This document shows positions 1 to 8,699 of a stretch of 64,000 nt of DNA, in pieces; the first letter of the stretch is position 1, and the number at the start of each line of letters is the position of its first letter. The translations under genes and the position numbers were made by a program. Source of the stretch: Planctomycetota bacterium (GTDB taxonomy: Bacteria; Planctomycetota; UBA1135; GCA-002686595). The notes beneath the pieces were generated by a model that was not told the origin of the DNA, searched no databases, and worked only from the letters and a program-made list of their open reading frames with translations. The stretch covers positions 1 to 64,000 of the forward strand of contig JADYYP010000050.1 in the NCBI GenBank assembly GCA_020853575.1, in the 5' to 3' direction.

Positions 1-128
1 CAAGCACGCACGCGTAGTGCGCCGCCAACTCGTCCCCTCCCGTCGCTCGATCGCTCATCCCGCCAAGCTGAGACCGCGCCCGGCAGCCCGCCACCGAACG
101 CCAGCATTTGCCGCCGGACGCTTACCGC

Positions 129-190
129 TCACTCGACGACGGCGAGGCCGGCGTCGATGTACTGCTCGGCGAGTACATCAGCGCCCGTGG
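129..190 (-). other. Short remnant resembling the end of a glycosidase C-terminal domain
   Basis: The last 12 codons before the stop at 129-131 read EQYIDAGLAVVE, closely matching the GQYVDVGLPVVE end of the protein at 4028-4600. At DNA level, 131-164 and 4030-4063 agree at all but about 4 of 34 bases. Upstream of this the frame no longer resembles the domain, so I read it as a decayed fragment rather than a gene. The rest of 1-217 holds nothing I recognise. Confidence 0.3.
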
Positions 191-217
191 AGGAACTCCG
201 CACTGATACTGGCGGAG

Positions 218-1435
218 TCAAAGCTTCAACGTGAACGCCAGTGCGTTCGACAGCTGGTACGGCTGAGGCGCGACGCCCGGATCGCGGCCGATCCACTGGC
301 AGTAGACCGTCGTACCGGCTGGCAGCGCCGGCTGTCCGGCCAACCAAGTGTTCATGTCGACGCCCCATGCACCGGAGCAGTCGGCTACGGGAGGCGGCGA
401 GCCGTTCGAGTTCGTGACAGGAGTGACCTCACGCGAAGGACCGGTGCACAAGTACCCTCCGCCGAAAGGCGTGGGAGTAGTTGAAGCCACCGACCAGCAC
501 ATCCGGCCCCACGAAGCGCTCCGGACCTGCTCGGCGTAGACCGTGAACCCGGCGCTCGCGCCGATGCTCGCGAACCCCCTGCTGCCCATCGTCGGCACGC
601 ATCCGGCGGAGTTCGTCTTGCCGGTGCAGTAAGTCGACACGCTGGTGCCGGGACCGATGGCTAGCCCACCGACGTTTGTTCCAGCCGATGGATAAAGAGG
701 GGCCAGAGAAAGAGCGAGCGGGTCGATTCGGAAGACTGGCCATGCAGCGCCGTTGAACCGCCACAACATCCCCGCAATGTCTCCGTCCGGCAACATCGCC
801 AGGTCCCTCCACTCTCCAACGAAAGGAAGTTGGAGCAAGCCGACGGGCACGAGCACTCCGGTGACGAGGTTGGCCCGGTAAAGTGCGGTCTTGATGGGAT
901 TGCTTGCCACCCAACCGCCAACGACCCACGCCTGGGTTGGCGTCTCGATTGCGAGCGCCGTCAGACCATCGAATGGCAACACGCCACTCACCAACGACTG
1001 GAGCGTGGCCGAACCCGTGACCTTGTCGATCTTGTAGAACGCTGGAACGTACCCAGTTCCCTGCGGCGCTCCACCCGCCATCCACAAATCACCCGAACTC
1101 GGGTCGACATCGACAGGAGTCGGCGTCCCTGTGACCAGACCGAGCGGACCCACCACGATCGGAGTCCCATCACCGGGATTGATCTGCTCTAGCACGCCAA
1201 CTGAGCCGTTGATCGTCCTGACACGCCAAATGCGCTCGCCGTCGAACCCAATCGGGAACCCGCCTCCAATTCCACTGTTCGCAGCTGTGCTCACGAGCCC
1301 GAACGTGACAACGTCGCGCTGCTCGACGGCTCCCGCGTGGGCCAACCAAACGCTGCTACTCTGAGCGATGCCGACGGTGGCCATGCTGAGCACGGCCACC
1401 GCCGCGTGCGCTCGATTTGCAATGCCTGCCCGCAT
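218..1435 (-). CDS. Secreted protein with C-terminal Cys-containing module
   Basis: This encodes about 405 residues. The start is placed at the ATG at 1435 because MRAGIANRAHAAVAVLSMATVGIAQ then forms a normal Sec signal peptide; the longer open frame lacks one. The middle (about 40-260) is rich in short repeated strand-like blocks ending in phrases such as ALAIETPTQAWVVGGW and LPDGDIAGMLWRFNG, which suggests a beta-propeller. Residues from about 268 form a separate module beginning STYCTGKTNSAGC and ending RDPG...LSNAL. The same module ends the proteins at 30516, 42178 and 44696. The start lies 5 bp after the stop of the upstream gene (1441-3778), so the two are probably cotranscribed. Function is unknown; the cell surface or exterior is the likely site. 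Confidence 0.8.
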   Translation of the reverse strand: MRAGIANRAHAAVAVLSMATVGIAQSSSVWLAHAGAVEQRDVVTFGLVSTAANSGIGGGFPIGFDGERIWRVRTINGSVGVLEQINPGDGTPIVVGPLGLVTGTPTPVDVDPSSGDLWMAGGAPQGTGYVPAFYKIDKVTGSATLQSLVSGVLPFDGLTALAIETPTQAWVVGGWVASNPIKTALYRANLVTGVLVPVGLLQLPFVGEWRDLAMLPDGDIAGMLWRFNGAAWPVFRIDPLALSLAPLYPSAGTNVGGLAIGPGTSVSTYCTGKTNSAGCVPTMGSRGFASIGASAGFTVYAEQVRSASWGRMCWSVASTTPTPFGGGYLCTGPSREVTPVTNSNGSPPPVADCSGAWGVDMNTWLAGQPALPAGTTVYCQWIGRDPGVAPQPYQLSNALAFTLKL

Positions 1436-1440
1436 GGCGC

Positions 1441-3778
1441 TCACCGATAATCGTGCTGCAGGTTGGACCAGACCAGCTCGTCCGGATCGCGAAACACAGA
1501 GCATTGTGTATTGAACCACTCGTGTGCGCACGGGGGCGTCGCACACTCGTTGTCCGTCTGTGTGAACAGAGCGAAGCTGTTCGATGGCAGACCGATGGCA
1601 AGCACATGAAGGGGCACGTAGGAATAGTCATTGCCGGTGGGAGGAGCCCCAGCAACGTACGAGAAGTTGAACGCGGACCCCGGTGTGAAGTTGATGTACT
1701 TCGTCCGGAACCCCGGCAAGAGCGGTGCCCCGCCGAGCTCCGCTGGGACTTTCGTCGCGGGCGGCTGTGACCAGGATGACGGCGGTAATGGGAGCGAGAA
1801 GGGCTGCGCCGTGCGATAGATGTTGATCTGATCGCCGGTGACCAGATTGAATTGTGCCCCTTGCACCGAGATCTGCTTTGGCATGATGAAGTACCGATTG
1901 GCCACTTGAGAATCGGGAACCGATGGGTTGAGCGATCCAGCCACGTTATGGCTATTCGAGTAGTTCGAGTAACTTCCGGCCGTGATCAGCCACATCGACT
2001 CGTCGAATCCTGCATCAGCCTTCGCGAGCGAAATGCGGCGATTCCCGTAGTGCTCGCCGTCCCACTGGTAGGGATCGACATCGCGGATGGTCTTTAGGTC
2101 CCAAGCGCCGCCGTTCTGTGTGAACACCGTGCGCGCCGAGTCGAGAGAGATGCTGGAGTTGATGCAAGTCGAACCGGGAAGGAGTCGCCAATCGATACAC
2201 GGCGTCGGGAAGGCGGACGGGAACCTGGTCGAGAGGAACTCGCCCACGAACCGCGGGTCGTCGCCGAATCCACTCGGGCTCAGTTGCGTGATATGGAACA
2301 GACTGATGCCGCCCGTGGAGTGCGTCGGCGTAGCGATCGGAACCGCCGTGCAGCAATTCCCAGGCGGCGGAGTGGCGCACGTGCTTCCGGCCGGCAGTCC
2401 CGGATTCGACGTGGAGCACGGGTAGTACAGTGGCACGCCCGGTCCGGCGAAGATCGAAGTCGCGACGGGGATCGACGAGAAATTCGTGAACTGCGGCGGG
2501 CTCCAGGGAAGATGGGCAGTGAAGCCCGAACCCGCTTGGTTGTCCGTCCCGACGGCGATGTTCGCGTAGGCGTTCGTCTCCACGGCTGCCGCTCCGCTTC
2601 CAGTCGCAATCGTGTCGTTGGCATCGATCCCGATCATCGCCCGTGCGTTGGCGACCAGGAGAGGGCTCAGGGGGTACGCCGGAGTCCGGAATATGTTTCC
2701 GACGACGCCGCAGTTCGCCATGCCGTACAAAGTGCGGTCGCAGTCGATGACGCCGCCGCTCAAGCCGTGGAAGCAGGGGTCGTTGACATTCATCACGCCA
2801 ACCGCATTCTCGAAGCACGTTTCCACGAACACGGGTTGCCCGCCGGACTCAGTGTACCTCGTGAAGACGAACGTGTTCTGCGCGACGAGCAGCTTGATGT
2901 CGACATATCCGCCGTACGTGTGGAACGGCACGAATGCCTGTTCCATCAAGACACCGAACGTCGGTCCGAAAACGGGCTGGGATTGGCCAGGGATCAGGAA
3001 GTTGTGGCGCATGTCGAAGATGCAGTTGGCCACGATCGCCTTCGGCTCACCGATCTTGTCGAGGTCGTACCCGGATCGGCAGATCACCTGGACGTCGCCG
3101 CTCTGGAAGGTGAAGCCCTCGAACACCTCCATCATGTCGCTCGACATGCCGAGCTGCGCAAACCAGGGCGCGTTGACGACGCTCACGTCGGAGAGATCGA
3201 GCAGGACCTCCGAGGTCGCCGATCGCTCCCATTGGTTGCCATCGACCGTGATCGCCGAGGGCCAGAACACCGGCTGGTTGCCGGAAGTGTTCACGTCGCC
3301 GCAGCGCACGCCGCGCAGGACGCAGCGTCGCGCACCGACACCGCGGACGTGGACGCGGTCGCGCATCACGATCGGGAGGATGTCGCCGCTCGCGAAGCTC
3401 CCGTTGTGGTTGGTCAAGTAGCCCCCGCAGTTGGTTCCCGTCGGCGTCACCTGACCGAGAGGCCCGTAGACGCCTTCCATGCAGATGACGGTCGCCAGCA
3501 TGTTCGCCGGTGGGTTCGAGCTCGTCAGGATCGGCGTCAGCGCCGCCGAGGCGGCGTCGATGGCGGCCTGCAGCTTGCGGAACGGGTGGTCGGAATCGTT
3601 CATCACCGCGGTGGCGTCGTTGCCGTACGCCGGGTCGACGTATGCCGTGATGGTCGTCTGCGGGTAGTCGTCCTCGGCTGGCGTTGACAGGCAGCTAGCA
3701 GCCGTAGGCGGAGAGAGAGAGAGAGAGAGAGAGGAACGCCACCCAGCGAGCGCTGCGAGTCGACACGTGCGAGTTCAT
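1441..3778 (-). CDS. Pectin-lyase-like surface lipoprotein, out of frame at a (GA)11 tract
   Basis: The uninterrupted frame spans 1441-3606 (721 codons from a GTG), but homologous-looking sequence continues upstream without a start: TAYVDPAYGNDATAV then PFRKLQAAID is the classic opening of DUF1565/right-handed beta-helix proteins. A well-placed ATG at 3778 follows a GGAG 9 nt upstream and encodes a signal peptide (MNSHVSTRSARWVAFLSLSL). Its frame meets TAG at 3697-3695, because a (GA)11 tract (TC on the coding strand) leaves it out of phase. One more TC unit would give a continuous protein with a lipobox-like TAASC before LSTPAEDD. The body looks like a parallel beta-helix; the C-terminus ends RDPDELVWSN, loosely like the module of its neighbours. 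It is either phase-variable and off here, or an assembly indel. Confidence 0.75.
3711..3732. repeat. (GA)11 dinucleotide repeat within signal-peptide codons
   Basis: There are eleven uninterrupted GA units on the plus strand, read as TC on the coding strand of the adjacent minus-strand gene, encoding alternating Leu/Ser in the hydrophobic part of the signal peptide. Changing the tract by +1 or -2 units restores the frame from the ATG at 3778 to the beta-helix body. Such tracts in signal-peptide codons are a known substrate for slipped-strand phase variation. Confidence 0.9.
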
Positions 3779-4027
3779 GGGGTGCATCTCCAATCCAGCG
3801 TGGCGCGCCGAGGTGCTCGCCCCACCACGTGGGGACTCCCCACGGGATTGCGAGCGCTCGCGGCCGCCTCGGAAAAGGTTGGCTCTTGAGCTTCCACGCT
3901 ACTTCGGTGCCTCGAAACGCGCCAGCCAGCGCCGTTCACTCTGGATGACGACGTGAGGCCATGTCACCCAGGCCCCGAGAACAAGACCACGACGAGACTC
4001 ACACCGCGGCCGGCCCGGGTGATCGCG

Positions 4028-4600
4028 TCACTCGACGACAGGGAGGCCGACGTCGACGTACTGGCCGCCGGTCGTCTGCCGGCAGTGGATCGCGAGCACG
4101 TCGCGGCCCGCGCGCAGCGCCGCGCGCGCTTCGGTCGAGATCGGCGCGAGCTCGTAGCTCGTCGTGTAGCGGTCGACGTCGAGCGCGAGCACGCCGTTCA
4201 GGTACACCTCGGCGTCTTCGTCGTGGTGCAGCCACAGACGGACGTCGCTGGGCGCCGGTGCGTCCGCGAAGATGTAGTCGGGCACCACGCGCAGGCCGCC
4301 GCTGACCGTCACCGGCTCCAGGCTGGCGGCCACGAAGTATGGCTGGAACAAAGGGCGCCAGTCCGCGGTCCAGGCGCCGGCGAAGACCTCCAGCGGACCG
4401 GTGAAGTCGAGCACCTCTGCGTCCGGGCCGAGCACGAACGCGACCGGGAGCGATCCTTCGCTAGGCACGGACAGGCTCGCCATCGGCGGCGCTGCCTCGT
4501 CCGTCGCGCCCAGTGTCGCGCACGCGGAGATCCACGGCATCGTGGCGACGATCGAGAGTGCAAGGAAAGACCCCAATTCGGTCATGGACGTCCAACGCAT
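4028..4600 (-). CDS. Chimeric lipoprotein: DJ-1/PfpI-like N-half joined to glycosidase-type C-terminal domain
   Basis: This encodes 190 residues. The ATG at 4600 has GGGAG 8 nt upstream; a lipobox (ISAC) ends at Cys27. Residues 51-118 follow the first half of the DJ-1/PfpI (class I glutamine amidotransferase-like) fold: LPVAFVLGPDAEVLDFTGPLEVF and later SGG..VVPDYIFADAPAP. At about residue 120 the sequence changes to RLWLHHDEDAEVYLNGVLAL and ends GGQYVDVGLPVVE, which is the tail domain of large glycoside hydrolases and related esterases. The DJ-1 nucleophile-elbow region is missing, so amidotransferase/protease activity is not expected. It may be a deletion product of two genes. It lies 79 bp downstream of the peptidase gene in the same direction. 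Confidence 0.65.
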   Translation of the reverse strand: MRWTSMTELGSFLALSIVATMPWISACATLGATDEAAPPMASLSVPSEGSLPVAFVLGPDAEVLDFTGPLEVFAGAWTADWRPLFQPYFVAASLEPVTVSGGLRVVPDYIFADAPAPSDVRLWLHHDEDAEVYLNGVLALDVDRYTTSYELAPISTEARAALRAGRDVLAIHCRQTTGGQYVDVGLPVVE

Positions 4601-4679
4601 GGGCGTGACTCCCGCGGGAGAAGGGTGGTGCAGGTATTCGCGATCGACGGAGATTGGAAAGCCGGAATCGTAGGGCTGC

Positions 4680-5561
4680 TCAACGCTGGTCTCGGTAGCC
4701 GATAGCGTCGAGCCAATCGTCCTTGGCTTGCTTCAGGGGCGTGCCGATCGAGCGCTCGAGTTGCTCGTTCTCGCAGTCGTGGCAATCAATCGCCTGCAGC
4801 AGCTGCCGCAATCCGTACTTCCGCTGGAGGTGGCGCACGAAGCTCGTCGATGCCGCGTAGAACGCCGGCGCGTACTGCACTCGTTGTTCCGAGAACAACT
4901 CTGGCAGTTTGCCGCGTGCTCCGACGAAGGCGAGGATCCGGGCGGCTGGGCTCGCCTCGAGTCGTTCGCGGCACAGTTGGTCGATTTCGCCCGCGGGTAC
5001 TTCGGTGACCGGCGAGTAGTGCGCGAGCCCCGCCGACTGATCGACGTCGATCGACAGGCTCTCCGCCAGTCCCTCGTGTAGCCACAGCGGCATGCCCGCG
5101 TTCTGGGCCTCTTCGCTTTCGGCGAACCAATCGCCCCGCCGCGAAGCGATGAGGAGATGCATGGTCTCGTGCATCCAGGGCGCCTGGTCTTCGCTCATCC
5201 GCCAAAGTGGGATGTAGACGGTGTTTCCGGGCGGCGCGTGGCAGATGAACTGCGCATCGGCGAAGTAGAAGTAGATGCGCGGGTCGCCGCGGAAGTTCCA
5301 ATCGGGACGGCCGACGTACTCCTTGGCAGCACGCACGCCCTTCGAAATTCGCGAAAGCCAGGCCTGTTGATCGAGCGCGGCGACGGCGCCTCGAGGCATC
5401 CACAGAACGACGTCGTCCGTGGTGAGGCAACCGCCCTGTGCCTCGATGGACTTCTGTTGAGGGATGTCCGTGGGCCACGGATACAGACACGTTCCTCTTG
5501 GTGGCTGAGACGTGGCGCAGCCGGCGAGCGCGAGGACCAGGAGACCGGAGCATCGAGTCAG
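4680..5561 (-). CDS. Zincin-like metallopeptidase lipoprotein with probable CTG start
   Basis: The open frame contains HETMH (about residues 131-135 from the CTG) and, 28 residues later, WLHEGLAE. This is the HExxH plus downstream Glu arrangement of gluzincins of the peptidase MA type, so a zinc-dependent peptidase is likely. The first ATG is at 5399, but the same frame continues upstream through a clear lipoprotein signal, LTRCSGLLVLALAGCATS, with lipobox LAGC. No ATG, GTG or TTG occurs between that signal and the in-frame TAG at 5603-5601. The CTG at 5561 is the best start candidate and gives 293 residues. No strong Shine-Dalgarno is seen. It is probably anchored to a membrane facing the periplasm. 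An indel in the 5' end is an alternative. Confidence 0.7.
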   Translation of the reverse strand: MTRCSGLLVLALAGCATSQPPRGTCLYPWPTDIPQQKSIEAQGGCLTTDDVVLWMPRGAVAALDQQAWLSRISKGVRAAKEYVGRPDWNFRGDPRIYFYFADAQFICHAPPGNTVYIPLWRMSEDQAPWMHETMHLLIASRRGDWFAESEEAQNAGMPLWLHEGLAESLSIDVDQSAGLAHYSPVTEVPAGEIDQLCRERLEASPAARILAFVGARGKLPELFSEQRVQYAPAFYAASTSFVRHLQRKYGLRQLLQAIDCHDCENEQLERSIGTPLKQAKDDWLDAIGYRDQR

Positions 5562-5603
5562 TTCGAACCGGATCGCGGTCGCGCTCGCCAGCGGAGCATT
5601 CTA

Positions 5604-6622
5604 CGAATCGTCCGGGGCGCGCATCCAGCGACACGATCGGCACCTGCGCCATCCACGCCCAGATGCCGATCCGAACGCGTCCGCTTCGCTCGGTCCAGGC
5701 CAGCGGGCGAGCGTCCGCGTCGCCGAGGGAGGCCGCCGTGCCCAGCTGCGTCAGCGGCCACTGTGTTGCTCAGTGCCGCGCTCGCTCTACTCCAGTCTTC
5801 GACTCCGCCACCGTCGCCGCTCCGCAACACCGTGCCCCGCCTGCCGGCGCATTGGACGCCCGAGGGAGGTCACCGACCCAACTCGTCGCGCTCGCCGACC
5901 TCGAACGCTGCGGTTGCCGCGCCTTCACGCCGCTCCATGGCGAACGTCGGCGGTGGGACGCCGTGGGTGCGCGGTGGACGCGTCACCGGTTGGGACACCG
6001 CGTTTGGAGCGGCTTTCCGCCCCCGACGCTGATCGAGAACGGACCCGTGCCCGGCGCTGCGTTCGGACTTGCGGTCCTGATGCACTCGGAACGCGCGAGA
6101 GCGAGCGCAAGTGACTCCTGCCCGCGCGCGGCGCAGCGCGGGACGTTCGGCGAATGGTGCTGGCGCGTCGGCGGGCAACCGTTCCTCTCGCGCGAACCGC
6201 ACCTCGGGATCCGGCGCTCCGAATCCGAGGGGTGCGCACTCGCGCTCGGATCCGTCGAGCCTGCAGCACGCTGGCGTGCGATCGCCAGCGCAAGTGCGGT
6301 GCTTGTGTTGACGGCCGCGGCCGCGGTGCTCGAGGCGAGATTTCGTTTCCCTCCGTGGTCACGTCGCGCGCGACGACGGGCGTCGTGCCAGTGAGCCGCG
6401 AGGAAGACTCTGCGAGGTCGGGGCCTCGCCGCCGGGATCAGGCTCCGGCCCGCGACGCACGGGCACCATCGATCCGAGCTCATGGCGACGGGCACGATTG
6501 GAGCGCTGTGGGAAGCCGGCGCATCGTCGGGCGCTCACCGCGCGTCTCGAGCGCGCTCGCCGCGGCGCTGGCGTGTGAGCCGAGACTCAGTTCCACGGCT
6601 GGCGCACGCTAGCTTGTACGAC
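5604..6622. other. Long intergenic region, no gene recognised
   Basis: About 1 kb lies between the peptidase (minus) and the fucosidase (plus). All open frames here are Arg/Ala/Pro-rich and look like GC-driven shadows. No tRNA, terminator or intact domain was seen. It probably contains the divergent promoters and possibly a fully decayed gene. Confidence 0.5.
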
Positions 6623-8413
6623 ATGACGATCCTCGCGAGCCTCCTGCTCCTGTGTCCTTCGATCGCACCGATCCAGGAGGCGCGCACGCCTGCGCTCGCC
6701 CAGTGGGAGAGCGACCGCGACGCGCGCATGGCCTGGTGGCGCGAGGCGCGCTTCGGGATGTTCGTGCATTTCGGGCTGTATTCGCTCGCGGGAGGCACGT
6801 GGGACGGCAAGGTGTATCCGCAACACTACGCCGAGTGGATCCAGCACTGGGCTGCGGTGCCGTGCGCGGAGTATGCGCGGCAGATGAAGCCGCTGTTTCG
6901 GCCCGAGCCCGGGTTCGCGGAGGCCTGGGCGGAGCTCGCGAGCGAGGCCGGGATGCGCTACGCGGTGATGACCTCGAAGCACCACGACGGATTCACGCTG
7001 TTCAACTCCGCTGAGCCGTACTCGCTCGCGAACGAGATCGCCGGCGGCACCAACATCTCACCCGCGGGCCGCGACATCGCGCGCGAGTTCGCCGACGCGA
7101 TGCGCGCGCGCGGGCTGCGGCCGGGCTTCTACTACTCGCTGCTCGACTGGCAGCATCCCGAGGCGTACGAGATGGCGCTTCCGGCCTATCCGAGGCCGCC
7201 GCAGTCGCGCGACCACGCGAAGTACAAGGCCTACCTGCGCGGACACGTCGAGGAACTGCTGACGAACTACGGGCCGCTCGCGACGCTCTGGTTCGACTAC
7301 TCGGACTCGGAGCGGCAAGGCGAGGCCTGGGGCGCGTCGGAGCTGCTCGCGCTGCTGCGCGCGAAACAGCCGCAGATCTTGGTCAACAACCGGCTCTACT
7401 TGGGCCTCGAGAACAAGCTCGGAGACTACGGCACGCCGGAGAAGTACGTGCCGCCGACGGGCCTGCCGGGCATGGACTGGGAAGTGAACCACACGCTCAA
7501 CGAGAGCTACGGATTCAGCGCGCACGATGCGAACTGGAAAGACACCACCACGGTCGTGCGGCTCCTGTGCGACGTCGTCTCGAAGGGGGGCAATCTGCTG
7601 CTCAACATCGGACCCGACGCACGCGGGCGCGTGCCCGAGCCGGCGCAGCGCGCGCTGCGCGGAGTCGGCGCGTGGATGCACACGAACGGCCAGGCGATTT
7701 ACGGCACGCAGGCGAGCCCGTTCACGCGCCTCCCGTGGGGCCGCGCGACGCGCAAGGGCCGCACGCTGTACTTGATGGTGTTCGATTGGCCTGCGGATGG
7801 CCGCCTGCGCGTGCCGGTGCGGGGCGAGGTGAGCTCGCTCACGTTGCTCGGCGCCGCGGACGCGAAGCTCGCGGCGCAGGCAGCGCCGGACGCGACGGGT
7901 ATCGTCGTCCATCTGCCGGAAAAGGCGCCGGATCCCGCGGTTTCCGTGGTGCGCGTCGAGTTCGAGGACGATCCGCGGGTGTTGCCGTTCGCCGTGACGC
8001 CGGCCGCCGACGGATCGCTGGCGCTGCTTCCGCACGACGCGACGCTCGCGGGCCCGTCGTTGAAAGTCGAGCAGGTCGGCGCGATCGAGGACGTGCGCTA
8101 CAACCTCGGTTATTGGCTCGATGCGACCGCGTTCGCGAGCTGGCCGATCGCCGGCCAACGCGCGGGCAGCTACCGAGTCATCGCCGAGCTCGCCTGCGCA
8201 ACCGAGTCCGCGGGTGCGAAGTGCGTGCTGGTCTGCGGCGACGCGCGCATCACCTTCGACGTTGCGGGCACGGGTGGCTGGCAGCGCTACGAGCAAGTCG
8301 AGCTCGGCCTGCTCACGCTGCCCGCCGGCCGCGCCGAGCTCGAGCTGCGCGCGCTCTCCAAGCCCGGCGAGGCCGTGCTCAACCTGCGCTCGCTCGCTCT
8401 CGTGCCGCGCTGA
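6623..8413 (+). CDS. Alpha-L-fucosidase (GH29), secreted
   Basis: This encodes 596 residues. The start is at ATG 6623 because MTILASLLLLCPSIAPIQ is a plausible signal peptide and upstream residues are not. It follows GH29 throughout: WWREARFGMFVHFGLYS (about 38-54), SKHHDGF (118-124), and LWFDYSD (222-228), whose Asp (about 225) is the expected nucleophile. GGNLLLNIGPDARG (about 325-338) closes the barrel. A C-terminal region of about 150 residues (IEDVRYNLGYW... to GGWQRYEQVEL) resembles a CBM6-like carbohydrate-binding domain. It should release terminal alpha-L-fucose from glycans or fucoidan fragments outside the cytoplasm. It has no neighbour in the same operon; no sulfatase or other fucan gene is nearby. 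Confidence 0.92.
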   Translation: MTILASLLLLCPSIAPIQEARTPALAQWESDRDARMAWWREARFGMFVHFGLYSLAGGTWDGKVYPQHYAEWIQHWAAVPCAEYARQMKPLFRPEPGFAEAWAELASEAGMRYAVMTSKHHDGFTLFNSAEPYSLANEIAGGTNISPAGRDIAREFADAMRARGLRPGFYYSLLDWQHPEAYEMALPAYPRPPQSRDHAKYKAYLRGHVEELLTNYGPLATLWFDYSDSERQGEAWGASELLALLRAKQPQILVNNRLYLGLENKLGDYGTPEKYVPPTGLPGMDWEVNHTLNESYGFSAHDANWKDTTTVVRLLCDVVSKGGNLLLNIGPDARGRVPEPAQRALRGVGAWMHTNGQAIYGTQASPFTRLPWGRATRKGRTLYLMVFDWPADGRLRVPVRGEVSSLTLLGAADAKLAAQAAPDATGIVVHLPEKAPDPAVSVVRVEFEDDPRVLPFAVTPAADGSLALLPHDATLAGPSLKVEQVGAIEDVRYNLGYWLDATAFASWPIAGQRAGSYRVIAELACATESAGAKCVLVCGDARITFDVAGTGGWQRYEQVELGLLTLPAGRAELELRALSKPGEAVLNLRSLALVPR

Positions 8414-8699
8414 TCCGTCAGGGTTCGCTCGCTTTTTCGCCGCTGGGGGACAGCTGGCCTCGCGCATTCCCATCGATGTAGGAATTGGGGTGCCGGTCGG
8501 CGGGGCACGGAGTCAAAAGACGGCACCGGTGCGCAGCCCCCGGGGGCCGTGGATCCGTCCGCGCGAGCAAGCTCGGCGTCGCGCTCCGTGCCGGTGGGGC
8601 GGCCGCTCGACTGCGGAGCGATGCACTCTGGCTGCGCATGCGCAGGTTGCGTCGAACTCGACGGCGCTTTCCAGTCACGAAGTACGCGCCGATCGCATC

